This document shows positions 23,970 to 36,463 of a stretch of DNA of 64,000 bases, one piece after another (the first letter of the stretch is position 1; the number at the start of each line of letters is the position of its first letter). The notes below the pieces were generated by a model, which was not told the origin of the DNA, ran no database searches, and saw nothing but the letters and a program-made list of their open reading frames with translations. Location of the stretch: positions 2,170,001 to 2,234,000 of the forward strand of contig NC_064037.1 of NCBI RefSeq assembly GCF_932526225.1, given 5' to 3'. This stretch comes from Nematostella vectensis. Taxonomy: Eukaryota > Cnidaria > Anthozoa > Actiniaria > Edwardsiidae. A program made the position numbers and the translations under genes.

Positions 23970-26900
23970 CTACGATGTAGTTTCTGTTCTCGTATTCGTG
24001 TTTATTGTCTCTGAGGGTGAGTCAAGTCGGCCCTTGCCGGGGTCTATCATGAGTGAGCTTGCAGCTGGCGGGCTGACAGCCTTCCCTGGTCTTGCCTCGG
24101 CCATTTTCTCCGTATGCTCGATGAGAGAAAGACAGACAAAGGCCCAGTTGAAGAGATACTGAGCGGGTAGCGATCCGTGCTTAGCGACCGCTCCTTGCGG
24201 TACATCTGTTGAGGGGCAAGAAAAGGATAGCTTGACAACAGAACTCAAAACGATACCTTTCTTTTTCTCCTTACATTTCTATTAATTCTATTTATCCCTC
24301 CCCAAACCTTTCTCCAATCCCTCTGCATTCGCATGCCCTCCTGACTCTGTAGTCATCCAGGACCCCCCCCCTCCTTCTTCCCCCTTCAACCCCCTCTATA
24401 TAAGCACACAATCTTTGGTCAGGGTGACCAACCATCATAACCCCCCCCCCCCCCCCCCCATCCAACTCTCTCTTCCCATGTTAATCTCTATCCTCCAACT
24501 CTCTTTTCCAATCTACATCCCTATCCTCCCAAGACTCCAACTCTCTTTTCCCATCTTCATCCCTACCCTCCCAAGCCTCCAACTCTCTCTTCCCATCTTC
24601 ATCCCTACCCTCCAACTCCCTCTTCCCATTTTCATCCCTATCCTCCCAAGACTCAAACTCTCTCTTCCCATCTTCAACCCTATTCTCCAACTCTCTCTTC
24701 CCATCTTCATCCCTATCCTCCCAAGCCTTCAACTCTTTCTTGCCATTTTCATCCCTATCCTCCCAAGCCTTCAACTCTCTCTTGCCATCTTCATCCCTAT
24801 CCTCCCAAGCCTTCAACTCTCTCTCCCAATCTTCATCCCTATCCTCCCAAGCCTTCAACTCTCTCTTGCCATCTTCATCCCTTTCCTCCTAAGCCTCCAG
24901 CTCTCTCTTCCCATCTTCATCCCTATCCTCCCAAGCCTTCAACTCTCTCTTTCCATCTTCATCCCTATCCTCCCAAGCCTTCAACTCTCTCTTCCAATCT
25001 TCATCCCTATCCTCCGAAGCCTTCAACTCTCTCTTCCCATCTTCATCCCTATCCTCCCAAGCCTTCAACTCTCTCTTCCCATCTTCATCCCTATCCTCCC
25101 AAGCCTCCAACTCTCTCTTCCCATCTTCATCTCTATCCTCCCAAGCCTTCAACTCTCTCTTCCCATCTTCATCCCTATCCTCCCAAGCTTTCAACTCTCT
25201 CTTCCTATTTTCATCTCTATCCTCCAACTCTCTCTTGCCATCTTCATCCCTATCCTCCAACTCTCTCTTCCCATCTTCATCCCTATCCTCCCAAGCCTTC
25301 TAACATGCTCAACTTTATTTTCAGAGCCATGACACGCCCCTTAGCCACATCCCTAAGGGTGGTCACCCATCCTACCCTCCACACCCCCATCCATCCCTCC
25401 ATTAAGCAAACCCTTTATCAAAGCACGCCCAACTTATATTGTAGAGTCTTAGCCACGCCCCTTATAAGGGTGATTACCCATCCTTTCGCCTTCTCCCTCA
25501 TTTAAGCAAACCCTTCCAACTAAGCTCGCCAAACTTACTCTGTAAAGTCTTGGCCAGCCCCTTGGCGTCAACTTTGAAGCCGGTCTCGTTAGAGCGCGCC
25601 GTTGGGTCGTAGGCGGTTATATTCTTGACGAGATCTTGATTGACGTACTGCTTGCACGTGGTCCACTCTTCAAAGCGCGCCTGCAGTTCAGGATTCGTGT
25701 TGAAGATTCCGAGAACTGCCCTCAGAATGTCATGAATCACCTGTATAGTAAACAAAGTTAAGTAACATTGAAGTGAACACCCGGTACCCGGAAATAGTCG
25801 TCAAATCTTACATCTTTTTTGGAAGAATGGTCGAACCATAGAGACACGACTAAGTGACTATTTGCATGGAATTTCGAGATGATCGCGGTTCAAGAGATTG
25901 TGCAATTAAGCATGCGCCTTCGGAGTTGTCTCTGTCAGTCGCCATTTTGTCATCGTATCAAAATACAAAGTAGTGTGAGAAAGCATACACTTCCATCGGC
26001 TAATTTGTGGAAGCGATAATTTCGATTGGATTTAGTTAATAAAGCATATGACTTTATTCTCAGTGGTTATTTTGATATTTCCTCTGATAATTTCGCAAAC
26101 ATTGGTTTAAATCTATAACATAGGGGCACGTGAGAAGGGATCTTCTGTTACTGATGAATACCTTTGGCGGGTCCTTGTAGCTCTTGATCTCGGCGAAAGC
26201 ACGCGCGTCCAGTCTCCCCACGTTCTCCCGCAAGTCTAGTAGCATGAGCCGATCAAACAGCACGTCGATACGAGAGTCCTCGTACTCTTTTTCTACCTCT
26301 GTAAACATGGGAAAAAAGTCATGTTATCATAGAATCTATGCCCTCGGGGGGAATGGGGGGACTCTCCAGAAAAGTAGACGGGGGTGATCGTCCTATCTAT
26401 TATGGTATAAAATATGGGCCAAATGCTATCCCTAAGGCGTGTTGATTTTTCCGATTCTCTTAGGGATAAGAATTTCTTTGAACACACCCAATTTGCTTTC
26501 TCTTTGGGGTAACAATTTCTGTTGACCACAACCAATTTGCTATCTAGGGTTAAAATTGATTTTACCGACCATCACTACCTTTTTATCGTTTTTTATCGGA
26601 GTCCCCCTCCCCTGGGAATCTACGGATAAAAGAGTCCTCGTACTCTTTCTTTACCTTAATTAACACGAAAGTCATTTGATAATATAATTGGATTCTTTAT
26701 GTCCCTGCTTCAGACTAATTACTGTATTCCATTTGGGTTCCCTGTGGTAAGGGTTAGGAACATTACATCATCAACCACAGGGAGCCCAAATGAATAGGCT
26801 GACCATTCCTCCCATGCTGAATCTGACCCACCTAGGACGATATTCTTCTCGAGTCCCGCCACTTCCCGTGCGACCTCGCGGTGGGCCATGGCCAGCAGTC

Positions 26901-29900
26901 GGAGCATGCGCTGTATTTCCCTATTCTCGTGCGGCGGAAGTGCCTTCAGGTCACCGATACTGATATCCACTACGGCGACAGCGTGACCTTCCGCGTCACG
27001 TAACGGGAAGGCCATGTGACGCTCGCCGTACGCGTCAGCAGTAATCGTCTCCGAGCTCTCAACGCATTTGAACAAATAGTCCCTGCAAGATAAAGTACAT
27101 GACAATTTTAATAGCCGAATTATTTACGCGAATTCTAGAGATTTCTTAGATCCTTGCCTCGTCTGGGATAGCGCGTTGTCGATCAATCATCTAAACCAAT
27201 AAATGATGACTTTAAAATGCCGTGCGATAAAAAGCCGTTAGACGGCACACAGCAAAGCCATTGGCTAGTCAAGAAAGTATTACTGACTACGCGCAATTTT
27301 CAGACGCGAAGTGGATATTGGATTCTCTGCGGTCGCGAAACTACAAATTAGATCAGAGGTACTTCAACATTGGCCACCCTATATCTTGCGTCTACTTCAA
27401 CATTGGCCACCCTATATCTTGCGTCTACTTCAACATTGGCCACCCTATATCTTGCGTCTACTTCAACATTGGCCACCCTATATCTTGCGTCTACTTCAAC
27501 ATTGGCCACCCTATATCTTGCGTCTACCTATTAAAGTCCAGATGTAGGTGTTGCCCCAAAAATGCATTTTAAACCTTTATCGTGCGGCTTTCCTAAGTCC
27601 TTGGTCAATAAATCACTGTCGTATGGCGACATTTTAGCACGAAAATCAAACGGAATTGACACAAGTTAAGACACCTACCTGAAGAGGTTGTCCTTTCTGT
27701 CTAATCGAGGTGGGTTGTTAAAGCGCTCGCTTACTCCGTTATGCGACAAGAGTATCATGCGACGCAATACCAGGCCGTCAGAAGGCTGCAAAGATAACAA
27801 CATACAAACAGGTTCGGTATAAGTAGAGGCTTTCTTCTTAATTTACAGAAAATGTATAGAATTAGGAACTAGTTCTATCGTTTTGACCGGGTTTCCTTTG
27901 ATCAACGAGGTGTGACGTCACACATAAAGCCTCTCTACTCTTTCCAAGCCCCGCGCTTTCTAGCAGTTAACCTTCGAATACAGGAAGTTGCGGGTAAAGC
28001 ATAGACAAGAAAGGAAGACTGATAGGGGTGGGGAGGGAGGGGATGACGTACCCTTAGTCCTGGCTCCACGAGGTAGACATTGACGTTCTGCACATTTTGA
28101 CTGCGCCGCAATATCCAGGAGACAGCGGACTCCGCCACACGCAGCGTCTTACGACGGATATCAACGAACTGGATCGCTTGACTTAGTGCCTTGGCGGCAG
28201 CCTGGGGAGAGAAACGAATAATCGGATTAAATGGAAGGATGAGAATGGGTTTAATGAGATAGGGAATGGGAGAATGGGATAGGGATTAATCGATGAGAAT
28301 GAGTGGGCCAGTTCTTCATGTAAGGCCTTATGGTTAGGACATCATGTAGGGCTAGGGTTGTCAATGATGAGATGATGATTACCACAACAGTGAGACGATG
28401 ACTATGAATGACGATGAAGGCTAACGGTGGCTCACCTGGTAGAAAGAGATTTCGTGTGTGATAAAGGGCGTCTTGTGCGAGTCGTTCAGAGTATCGACCC
28501 CAAGTAGACCGATCACACGCTTCTCATGGTCCTTGAGCGGCAGAACGATGAGCGAGCCGTCAGTCTGCAACCATGACAACACATGACAAGATGTCAATGT
28601 AATAACAAGAAAAAAGAAAAGGCCGCAAAAGGCAGTGGTCATGTCACGATCCTACCACAGTTCCAGTGAATATTTTTTAGGTTTCTACTCAAAATTCATT
28701 CTTTCTAATACTCTCACTTAACTCACATCTTTGTTCCTGAAGGAATTCCAGAAATACACTCCGCCGTGGCTGCCGACCTTGGGCACATGTATCGGCTTCC
28801 CAGAGTCCACTGCAGCCCAGCTAACGGCCTTCATGTCCCTGTAGATGACCTTGCCGAGCATGTAGCCGATGTCCTCTGCCGTACACGCCGCGTATCGGAG
28901 CACAGCCTCGCCTCGGTGCAGAGCTTCCGGGTCATCGTTAGTCTCCAGCATGCTTACGAAGCTGCTGACCATCTTCCCGCGCCCGTGCTCTTCCGCATCT
29001 TTGTACAGGACTTGAAAGGTGGCCTGGTAGACTGGGTCGAGCTGCGCGCCACTCGTCTGCGCAGCCACGTCGATGTTGGTCAGCCATCGCTTGCGAGTCT
29101 CACTGCGCCTGCGCTCTTCGAATGACCGCTGCAAAAAAGGAGGGTTCACATTGGTCGTTCATGCAAATTGTTCTAGTATATCAGATATAATCAATTGCTC
29201 CGACCAAGAGCTAACGATAAAAACGCCTACGCAGTCACCCCGACTTCCTTTTCGACACCCCCACTTCATGAATTCTGAGAGGGTATGTTTTATGCAAAAA
29301 AAGGTGCTGTAAGCAAATGGAGAGGAAAGGTCGATCAAACTTTTTTTGGTGTCAACAGATATGGTTGTCATAGTTACCTCCACGCTTGAGACGAGGAATG
29401 TTATCAGAGCCTCAAACGCCTCCTCTTCGTCAGGAAGAGTGGCGTAAACCGCGTCGATGATGTCACGGAACTCTTGGCGATTCAGATTTTTCGTCACTTC
29501 GCCGAATATGCGCACAGCTGAAAAAAAACCCATCAATATTAAAATATTATTTAATACTTACAAAATAAACGCCACGAGAGTTCGATCAACGGAATATAAA
29601 AAACGCATGTATGTTCCAATGATCATCGGGGGAAAAAAACGTTCGAAGCTTTAAGACCTATATTAATAACAATAAATTCTTACCTTCTTTGTAGCCGTTC
29701 TCCACATTATCAACTTTCCATTTGTTAAGCACCACTTGAATTTTGTCTAGTTCAAGGCTCCCGGAGCCATCGATATCCCACAAATCAAAGAGCTGATCAA
29801 CCAGGCGACGTCTTTTGGCCGAGCGAGCGTCAAGGCGTGCCTTTAATGGGAAAAAAAATAGATTATTGCGAAGATAAAAGTCTCGGTGTGAACGTCGTGA

Positions 29901-32900
29901 AAATTCTCCCGCAAAAATAAAATAAAAATTCCCTAACGGAATTACATTCGGTGTTTTTTTATTGGTCCGCGCCTTACGGAGAGGTGGCGTCATTCGAAAC
30001 CATTACAGTGTTGGCCAATGAAAATGCTTCAAGGATTTTGAATCAGAGAAGCCAGTTTGCGATTTAGGTGAAGTTGAAGATCTTCGGCGAGAGTTCGTAG
30101 AGTAGTTAGAACTACAGTAATTGAATCGTGATTTTATTATCGCGCATACCAATTTATAATAATAATGAATATCAAATAATATCAATAATGTACATATTGT
30201 GTTAGATACCTTGTTCATCCGATTCAGACGATCGAAGTCAAACTCCACGTAGTTGGCGCGAGTAAAGCGAACGAACTTCTCAAGGATGTGTCTGAATGCA
30301 AAGGAATGATAATTATCAGCAAGTGAAAGAAAAGGGTCGACTTTATCTAGAATAACAGACATAGCCACATCTCCCAGTATATCCATATTAACGTATCAAT
30401 ACTCCAGATTACAACGCACTTTTTTGGTTCACCGCCGAGGAATTTCTCGATCAGGGCCAAGAACTGCGCCTGGTTGAGCGTATTCTCGTCGAAAGCGGAA
30501 CCCTCGACCTCTTTCTCGGGCCTGAGGATGGCGCTGACCGTAGTCTCTGTCTCAGAACGCTCAGAGTTAACTAGAAACACAAAACAACAAGTGCATCATA
30601 AATAGGGATCAAATAAAAACTAGCAAGAATTCCAAAATAAAAAAGCGTATTTATTATTATTTATTACTGGGAAACACGCCAAACGTTACTTTGTCTCACA
30701 ACTTGAATGAAAGCCTTCAGCCTATTTTTCAGCGCACTGATATTTCAGCTCAGTCACCTTTCAGTCGTTTCTATCTTCGTGCTTTCACGGTGACTTACGC
30801 GTAATGCAAACTCAGCTCGAAAAAGGCCAAAACAAAGATAGCGCGAACTTTTTCATGTTTTCACCACATAGGAACATGAAAGAAAAATAGAAGAATGGTT
30901 TGCGAGTGGACTGCATGCCAATGTACAGTACCTTTTTTTTAATTTTTGGGACTCGAGTTTGACATTTTAAACGATTACACAATCATTGACAGGTTTTTTT
31001 AAATTTCACATTACGTTTCTTACTCCACATTCATTTCAAATGATATTTCACATGGTGAATCTAATACGGTTCTTATTTCTCATCCATTTTACATGATGTA
31101 TTTCACATTTCAGACTTACATTCCTCTGGTATTGAATCAAGTAGCTTTCTTTCCTCATTCGTCAAAGGTTGTTCATCCGAAACAGATGCTTCCTCATCTG
31201 GTTTATTTGCTTCCTCTTCCGGTTTTGTTACTTCCTCTTCCGTTTTTGTAGCTTCCTGTTGCACTGTCTCAGACTCTGCTTGTTCTTCTGCTTTCGCATT
31301 TTCATAAACAGGCGCCTCTTGTTGGGCATCTTGATTAGTTTCACCCACTGAAAAGCGTTTTTAAAAATGGTTAGATAAATTTCTTAAACAAAATTCTTTA
31401 ACCAACTGTAGTCACAAGGAAGCAGAAGAAGAACCGACCTGTCAGGTCCTGACCCTCCTGGGCCGATTGGACCACGTCTGGTGGCCCGTGAGCAGTGTCT
31501 ACTGAACCCTGTGATTCATCTGAAGGTGCAGGTGTTATCTCTGCAGTGTTAGTTTGTTGTGCTTCGGGTTTGGCTGGAGCTTTCTCCTGAGAAATCTCTT
31601 TTTGAGGCTCAATGTCACCCTTTGGCTTCTCCTCCTCAAAGACGGATTCTTCGTCACTTGTCTCCTCAATTTCAATAACAGGCCCTGCAATGTAATCAAG
31701 TCAAGATCAGCAAGAGCTTCCTCAGGGGGGTCCAGAATAGGCTTTTACCCCCATCCCCCCTCTCTCACAGTTCAAAACTGATTACACCAAGGGGAAAGCT
31801 TACATTGGCGAGGATTTCTTAGGACATCTCGGTCCGCTGCCTGGGCCCCATCGTAAAAGAGTCCCAGTAGTTCCAAAACGCGTTGGCGATCAAGATGGCC
31901 AGCCTATATAGGAAAAATCGTAGAAAATATTGACTGGAAATCTCATAAACATTAAAAATACTTTTTACAGGGAGTCCTTACTCTGTTGACGTCACAAACC
32001 AGGAACAAGTTTTGAAGAACATTCCTGAAATGAGGAAATATAACAGGGTACTTAGTGATTGTAAGCATTGGTGTTGAGTTAATTCACCAGGAACTTACAT
32101 CCAAAAGTGGTTACTTTTACTTGTAATTTCAATATTCCCTGAGCTCTAGTCGATTATTTCCATTTGCTTAAACGCTTTTTAGCGGCCAGCAACTTGCTAT
32201 TGCTTGACTGGAAATCCAATGTAAATGCTTCAAGGACTTTGAATGATTAAAGCTATAAGGCGATTTAAGTTGTTGCAAATCATTGGCAAAAAATGTAATA
32301 CAGAGTGTGATCGAAAGGTGGACACTGAACCAGGAAGACTTAAAATACACCAGAGACAAAACATTTGCTGAAGGAAATTCCGAGTTTGCCAAAACAAGAA
32401 ATAAAACAGTCACCCTTGAGCGTCCATTTTTATGGCAAAAATAGGGGATGATTTAGGGTATAAAAAAGGATCGAATTATCTCATTTTCAGGCTACTGAAA
32501 TGTTATTCATTGAATTTGGTAAACGAAGTATTCAACTGTTGCTTTTAGAGGGATTACAGTTTTTATCGGATAATTTCTCATAACAAAAACTAAGGTACTA
32601 GTGACTAGGCCTTACGGGGTAGAGGATATAATGAGTGCACCAGCAAAAACTGCAAAATAAGGAGGATATAGAGGGATCTTGCAAAAATTTTGCAAAGTCT
32701 AGGAATCCTGGCGTTTTTACCGCAAGTCTCGAGGCTCGTTTTTTTTCAAACTTTTAGGATCTCAGAGCCTGTTTTTTTCTACCACGGTCTCGTATCTTTA
32801 AATGCGACCTCAGAGTCTCTGATTTTGTTAAACGCTATCTGTTTTATGTTGTTACCATGCTACGGGTTTCCCCTTGTAGCAAGATTGTATTGTCACTCTT

Positions 32901-35664
32901 CTTTTTCCAACTGATGTTTATGACATACCTCGAGCAAGTTACCCGAAAACAACCTCGGAAAGCTCCGGCTCGGGTTCCGAAATTTGACAAGAGTCTCTGG
33001 CTCGGATTCCGAAATCTGACAAAAGTCTAGGGCTCAGATTCTGAAACACGGGTATCGGCACCTCGGCAACTCTCAGATTTACCCATCACTACCTCTATAT
33101 ATAATGCCTTGAGAGTTCCTGACAGTGATCAAATAGGCTGGCAATAAATGTACTCTTTCTATCTCCTTTTTACCTCATGGCTTGTCTAATTGTCGCAGCC
33201 CTGTACTCTTTAGCACATGAGGCCATGTGGACGAGAAAGGCATTAAAGGCTGGAGATGTCATGTTACCACCATATGGAGCCAAGTACTGTGTAAGTTAAG
33301 ATAGGATAACATGAGAAAGGATAGCAAGGGACAGACAGCTTGGGATAGGACAGCAAGAGAAAGGATAACAAGAGATTGGATAACAATGGATAAGATAGCG
33401 AGGGATAGGGTAGCAGGGGAAAGGATAGCAAGAGATTGGATAACAATGGATAAGATAGCTTGGGATAGGGTATCCCCTCCCTCGACACCTCAGGTCCCCT
33501 AGTGCATCCCCTCCCTCAACACCTCAGGTCCCCTAGTGCATCCCCTCCCTCAACACCTCAGGTTCCCTAGTGCATCCCCTCCCTCAACACCTCAGGTCCC
33601 CTAGTGCATTCCCTCCCTCAACACCTCAGGTCCCCTAGTGCATCCCCTCCCTCAACACCTCAGGTCCCCTAGTGCATCCCCTCCCTCAACACCTCAGGTC
33701 CCCTAGTGCATCCCCTCCCTCAACACCTCAGGTTCCCTAGTGCATCCCCTCCCTCAACACCTCAGGTCCCCTAGTGCATCCCCTCCCTCAACACCTCAGG
33801 TCCCCTAGTGCATCCCCTCCCTCAACACCTCAGGTCCCTTAGTGCATCCCCTCCCTCGACACCTCAGGTCCCTTAGTGCACCCCCTCCCTCAACACCTCA
33901 GGTCCCCTAGTGCATTCCCTCCCTCAACACCTTAGGTCCCTTAGTGCATCCCCTCCCTCAACACCTCAGGTCCCCTAGTGCATCCCCTCCCTCGACACCT
34001 CAGGTTTCCTAGTGCATCCCCTCCCTCAACACCTCAGGTCCCCTAGTGCATCCCCTCCCTCAACACCTCAGGTCCCCTAGTGCATTCCCTCCCTCAACAC
34101 CTCAGGTCCCCTAGTGCATCCCCTCCCTCGACACCTCAGGTCCCCTAGTGCATCCCCTCACTCAACACCTCAGGTCCCTTAGTGCATCCCCTCACTCAAC
34201 ACCTCAGGTCCCTTAGTGCATCCCCTCCCTCAACAACTCAGGTCCCCTAGTGCATCCCCTCCCTCAGCACCTCAGGTTCCCTAGTGCATCCCCTCCCTCA
34301 ACACCTCAGGTCCCCTAGTGCATCCCCTCCCTCAGCACCTCAGGTTCCCTAGTGCATCCCCTCCCTCAACACCTCAACTGCCCAAGCACAGACATTCCAA
34401 AGAGCAGAGCCCAATACCCTCAAATCACACACCAACCTCTTTGAAGCCATCCAAATCAATAACTCTACCAGTGGTGTCTGTTGGCCCGAGAGGGATGCAA
34501 TATTCTGCGCCTGTAATGTGTCAAAAACTTATTCAATATTAATATAAATTATCATATATCATCATTTTTATAAAAATAAACCTTTTCTTAGATCTTCTGA
34601 TAACTTTGAAGAAAATTCTTGGAAAGACATCAGCATGTTTTGAACCTGTTGGTTAAAAAAAGGACATATTGTTTTTTGTTTAACTACCAACCGCCACAAA
34701 GGGTGGTTTCTAGGGGTTGGCCGAACTGGCTCCATCTCCTCCTATTATCAGATATTTGTCCTAGATATATAAAAAAATAATAATAAGGAAATCAACAGAA
34801 GAACAATGAATCTGGCCCTCCTTCCCTTGAAACCCTTGCTTCACCCAGTCCCCCCCCTTCCATCCCTTAGGAACTCCTGGATCTGACCCTGGCCACAAAC
34901 ACCACACCTCTACTTACAGCAGCAAGAGGAAGAAAGCCTTTCCAGTCAGATGTCCACTCTACAAACTGTTCTTCAAGGGCCATAGCTCTCCTCCTTTCCT
35001 CCATCTCCCTTGCTTTCTCTTCCTTCTCACGCACAATCCTCCTTTGCTTGGCCTCCTCTTTCATCTTTGCCAATTTATTTTCCTCAGATGAAAAAATCTC
35101 CTTTTTCAAATCCTCTGTCACTTTGTGAAGTCCCTTTGTGTAGGGTGAGGCCTCAACAAAGTTAGAGTACTTGAGGTTGTTACGCATTAGATACTGTGCT
35201 AAGTAATTAATAGGGTTGAAATCTGGACAAAACCCTTCTGAATCAGTTAGTCCCCTTTTGGTGACTTCATCTAGGAGTTTCTCTACACCAAGTATTAATG
35301 TAGGTAAAAGGTTTTCTACAAGATACACCCTAGCATCTGCCGTGAGTTCATTGTCATATAGCCAGTCCTTTGCTAGTACATCCAAAGGAATCTTTCTAGT
35401 AACCAAACGAGCAATTTCCTTTGCTTCTCCGTCTTTTCTTTTCTTCTCTATTCGTAATTCCTGGAGTCGCTTGTTCACTTTGCGTTCGTGGGCTTCCCGC
35501 CACTTGCGCATTATATTTCTCGACAGGTTTCGAATAACGGGGCTTTTTATACCGTTCAACTCCATGCTTTTCTCGAAGACATCGGCGGCTGATAGGGCGC
35601 GCGGTCTATCAGGAGACGGTGTTATCCTGAGTTCGTCAAACGACGAGTCCTTCTCGAATTCCAT
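23970..35664 (-). CDS. EFCAB5: EFCAB5-like EF-hand and GAF-domain protein
   Basis: Twenty exons join in phase (1252 aa): 35664-34918, 34645-34582, 34510-34437, 33286-33174, 32024-31982, 31903-31804, 31684-31439, 31347-31120, 30570-30420, 30291-30210, 29840-29684, 29517-29378, 29128-28727, 28564-28436, 28201-28052, 27785-27679, 27082-26832, 26298-26162, 25740-25539 and 24205-23970. Features: basic N-terminal coiled coil; Dpy-30-like motif [15 protein letters not shown] (149-163); a second Glu/Lys/Arg coil (190-235); acidic Glu/Pro-rich linker (about 380-540); one EF-hand loop [12 protein letters not shown] (638-649), with Lys instead of Glu at loop position 12; two GAF-like folds (about 795-890 and 925-1045). 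EF-hand plus GAF plus Dpy-30-like motif fits EFCAB5, a family usually linked to cilia and sperm flagella. The orthology is inferred from domain order; the exon structure is seen directly. The last exon follows from donor CAGA|GTAAGT; reading on would stop at 25498. Confidence 0.75.
24475..25300. repeat. 42-bp minisatellite in the last EFCAB5-like intron
   Basis: About 20 units of a 42-bp pyrimidine-rich repeat (TTCAACTCTCTCTTCCCATC plus TTCATCCCTATCCTCCCAAGCC), with 30-bp variants that lack the central part. Strand asymmetry is extreme (C/T on the plus strand). The frames on both strands are open (LPIFIPIL on plus, [14 protein letters not shown] on minus), but the array lies inside an intron (24206-25538) and I treat it as non-coding. 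A C run of about 18 bases precedes it at 24440-24459. Confidence 0.93.
25311..25505 (-). repeat. Two decayed copies of EFCAB5-like exon 19 end
   Basis: The exon 19 end and the start of its intron (25567 down to about 25500, including AAGACTTTACAGAGTAAGTT) recur about 101 bp further on at 25404-25468, and again near 25311-25350. Shared landmarks are GGCTAAGACTCTACA, AAGTTGGGCGTG and GGGTTTGCTTAA. The GT of the donor is lost in both copies (ATAAGT, AAAAGT). Confidence 0.8.
27361..27528. repeat. 33-bp perfect tandem repeat, 5 units
   Basis: Five nearly identical copies of CTTCAACATTGGCCACCCTA plus TATCTTGCGTCTA in intron 16 of the EFCAB5-like gene (27083-27678). The near-identity points to recent expansion. 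The open frames through it are artefacts of a unit divisible by three. Confidence 0.95.
33296..33472. repeat. Degenerate GGATA(A/G)C-type purine repeat
   Basis: Irregular purine-rich repeats (GATAGGATAACA, AAGGATAGCAAGAGA) sit just upstream, in gene sense, of exon 4 of the EFCAB5-like gene and abut the 34-bp array. It is intronic, and the strand asymmetry would place C/T-rich RNA before the acceptor. Confidence 0.8.
33473..34375. repeat. 34-bp minisatellite in EFCAB5-like intron 3
   Basis: About 26 copies of a 34-bp unit (CCCCTAGTGCATCCCCTCCC plus TCAACACCTCAGGT) with few variants. It fills most of intron 3 (33287-34436). On the gene strand each unit contains CTGAG|GTGTTG, a weak donor-like string. 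Unlike other arrays here, I could not derive it from the adjacent exon end. Confidence 0.95.
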
Positions 35665-36463
35665 CGTACAGTATCAAACTGGGAATAATCTTCTAACGAT
35701 GTTCTAATTGCAATAGAAGCTAGCGCCTTCTCCGATTAAGTGACTTCGGGACCTAGCAAGCAAACGAGCATCCAACAAAACAACTTCTCTCGAGTGAGCT
35801 CATAACAGAAGTTGGAGATTGTAGATATTTTGGAGCAACATGTTAATTGTTCCTGAACTTTTCAAAGAGAACTCGACTCGAAGATTGTTAGTTACCATGG
35901 AAATAGACGACGGGCCATATCCGATAGCATGAATAATAATCACAGTAATTAATTTTCAAAAGGGGCATTATTTCTGCTATGTATCATTTTCTTTGTAGAA
36001 AGTTTGACTAATATAAAAAAACACTTATATTATGAAATCAAGTACAGCCATTGCCCATTAAAGCTCAATAAATGTCTCGTCTCAAATATTTATCAACTTT
36101 TCACGCAATGCCCATTCGATCGTGACGGGTACCCTGTGCTAGTCCCTAAAAATACTCGGTCCTCCTTTGTTATCAAACCAGGAACGCCTGTGCGTTATTA
36201 GGCTAATTCGACAATTTCAGGTTTTATTGTTTATACTTTTGCCCAAAAGTTTTGACTATTTTCTCGTAATCGGCTAAAAGCGCCCTCGAGATTGTTCACC
36301 CAATGTAGTGAGCCTTTATCTTTCTAGAACACGGCGGTGGGTGATAAATTCAGGAAGCCTGTGAGGGCTTTTCTCTGAGAAGAGTTGGCGTATCGTGTGT
36401 ATTCGTAGGTGTGGTTCAGTTTCGACTTATAAGCTCGTCCTTGCGTGTAGTGTTTCCTCCGCT
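35665..36463. promoter_or_regulatory. Bidirectional promoter region, head-to-head genes
   Basis: The start codons of the EFCAB5-like gene (35664, minus) and the small plus-strand gene (36464) are 799 bp apart with no other gene between them. Shared or overlapping promoters are therefore likely. No TATA box or other core motif could be called with confidence. Confidence 0.55.

Noticed and set aside
24415..25332. 305-codon plus-strand frame rich in LPIFIPIL and a minus-strand frame of [14 protein letters not shown]
   Set aside because: Both are readings of the 42-bp intronic repeat; the flanking exons of the EFCAB5-like gene join in phase without it.
33473..34375. 34-bp array as a copy of the upstream exon end
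   Set aside because: It shares only a short GAG|GT-like string with the exon 3 donor; no longer match was found.
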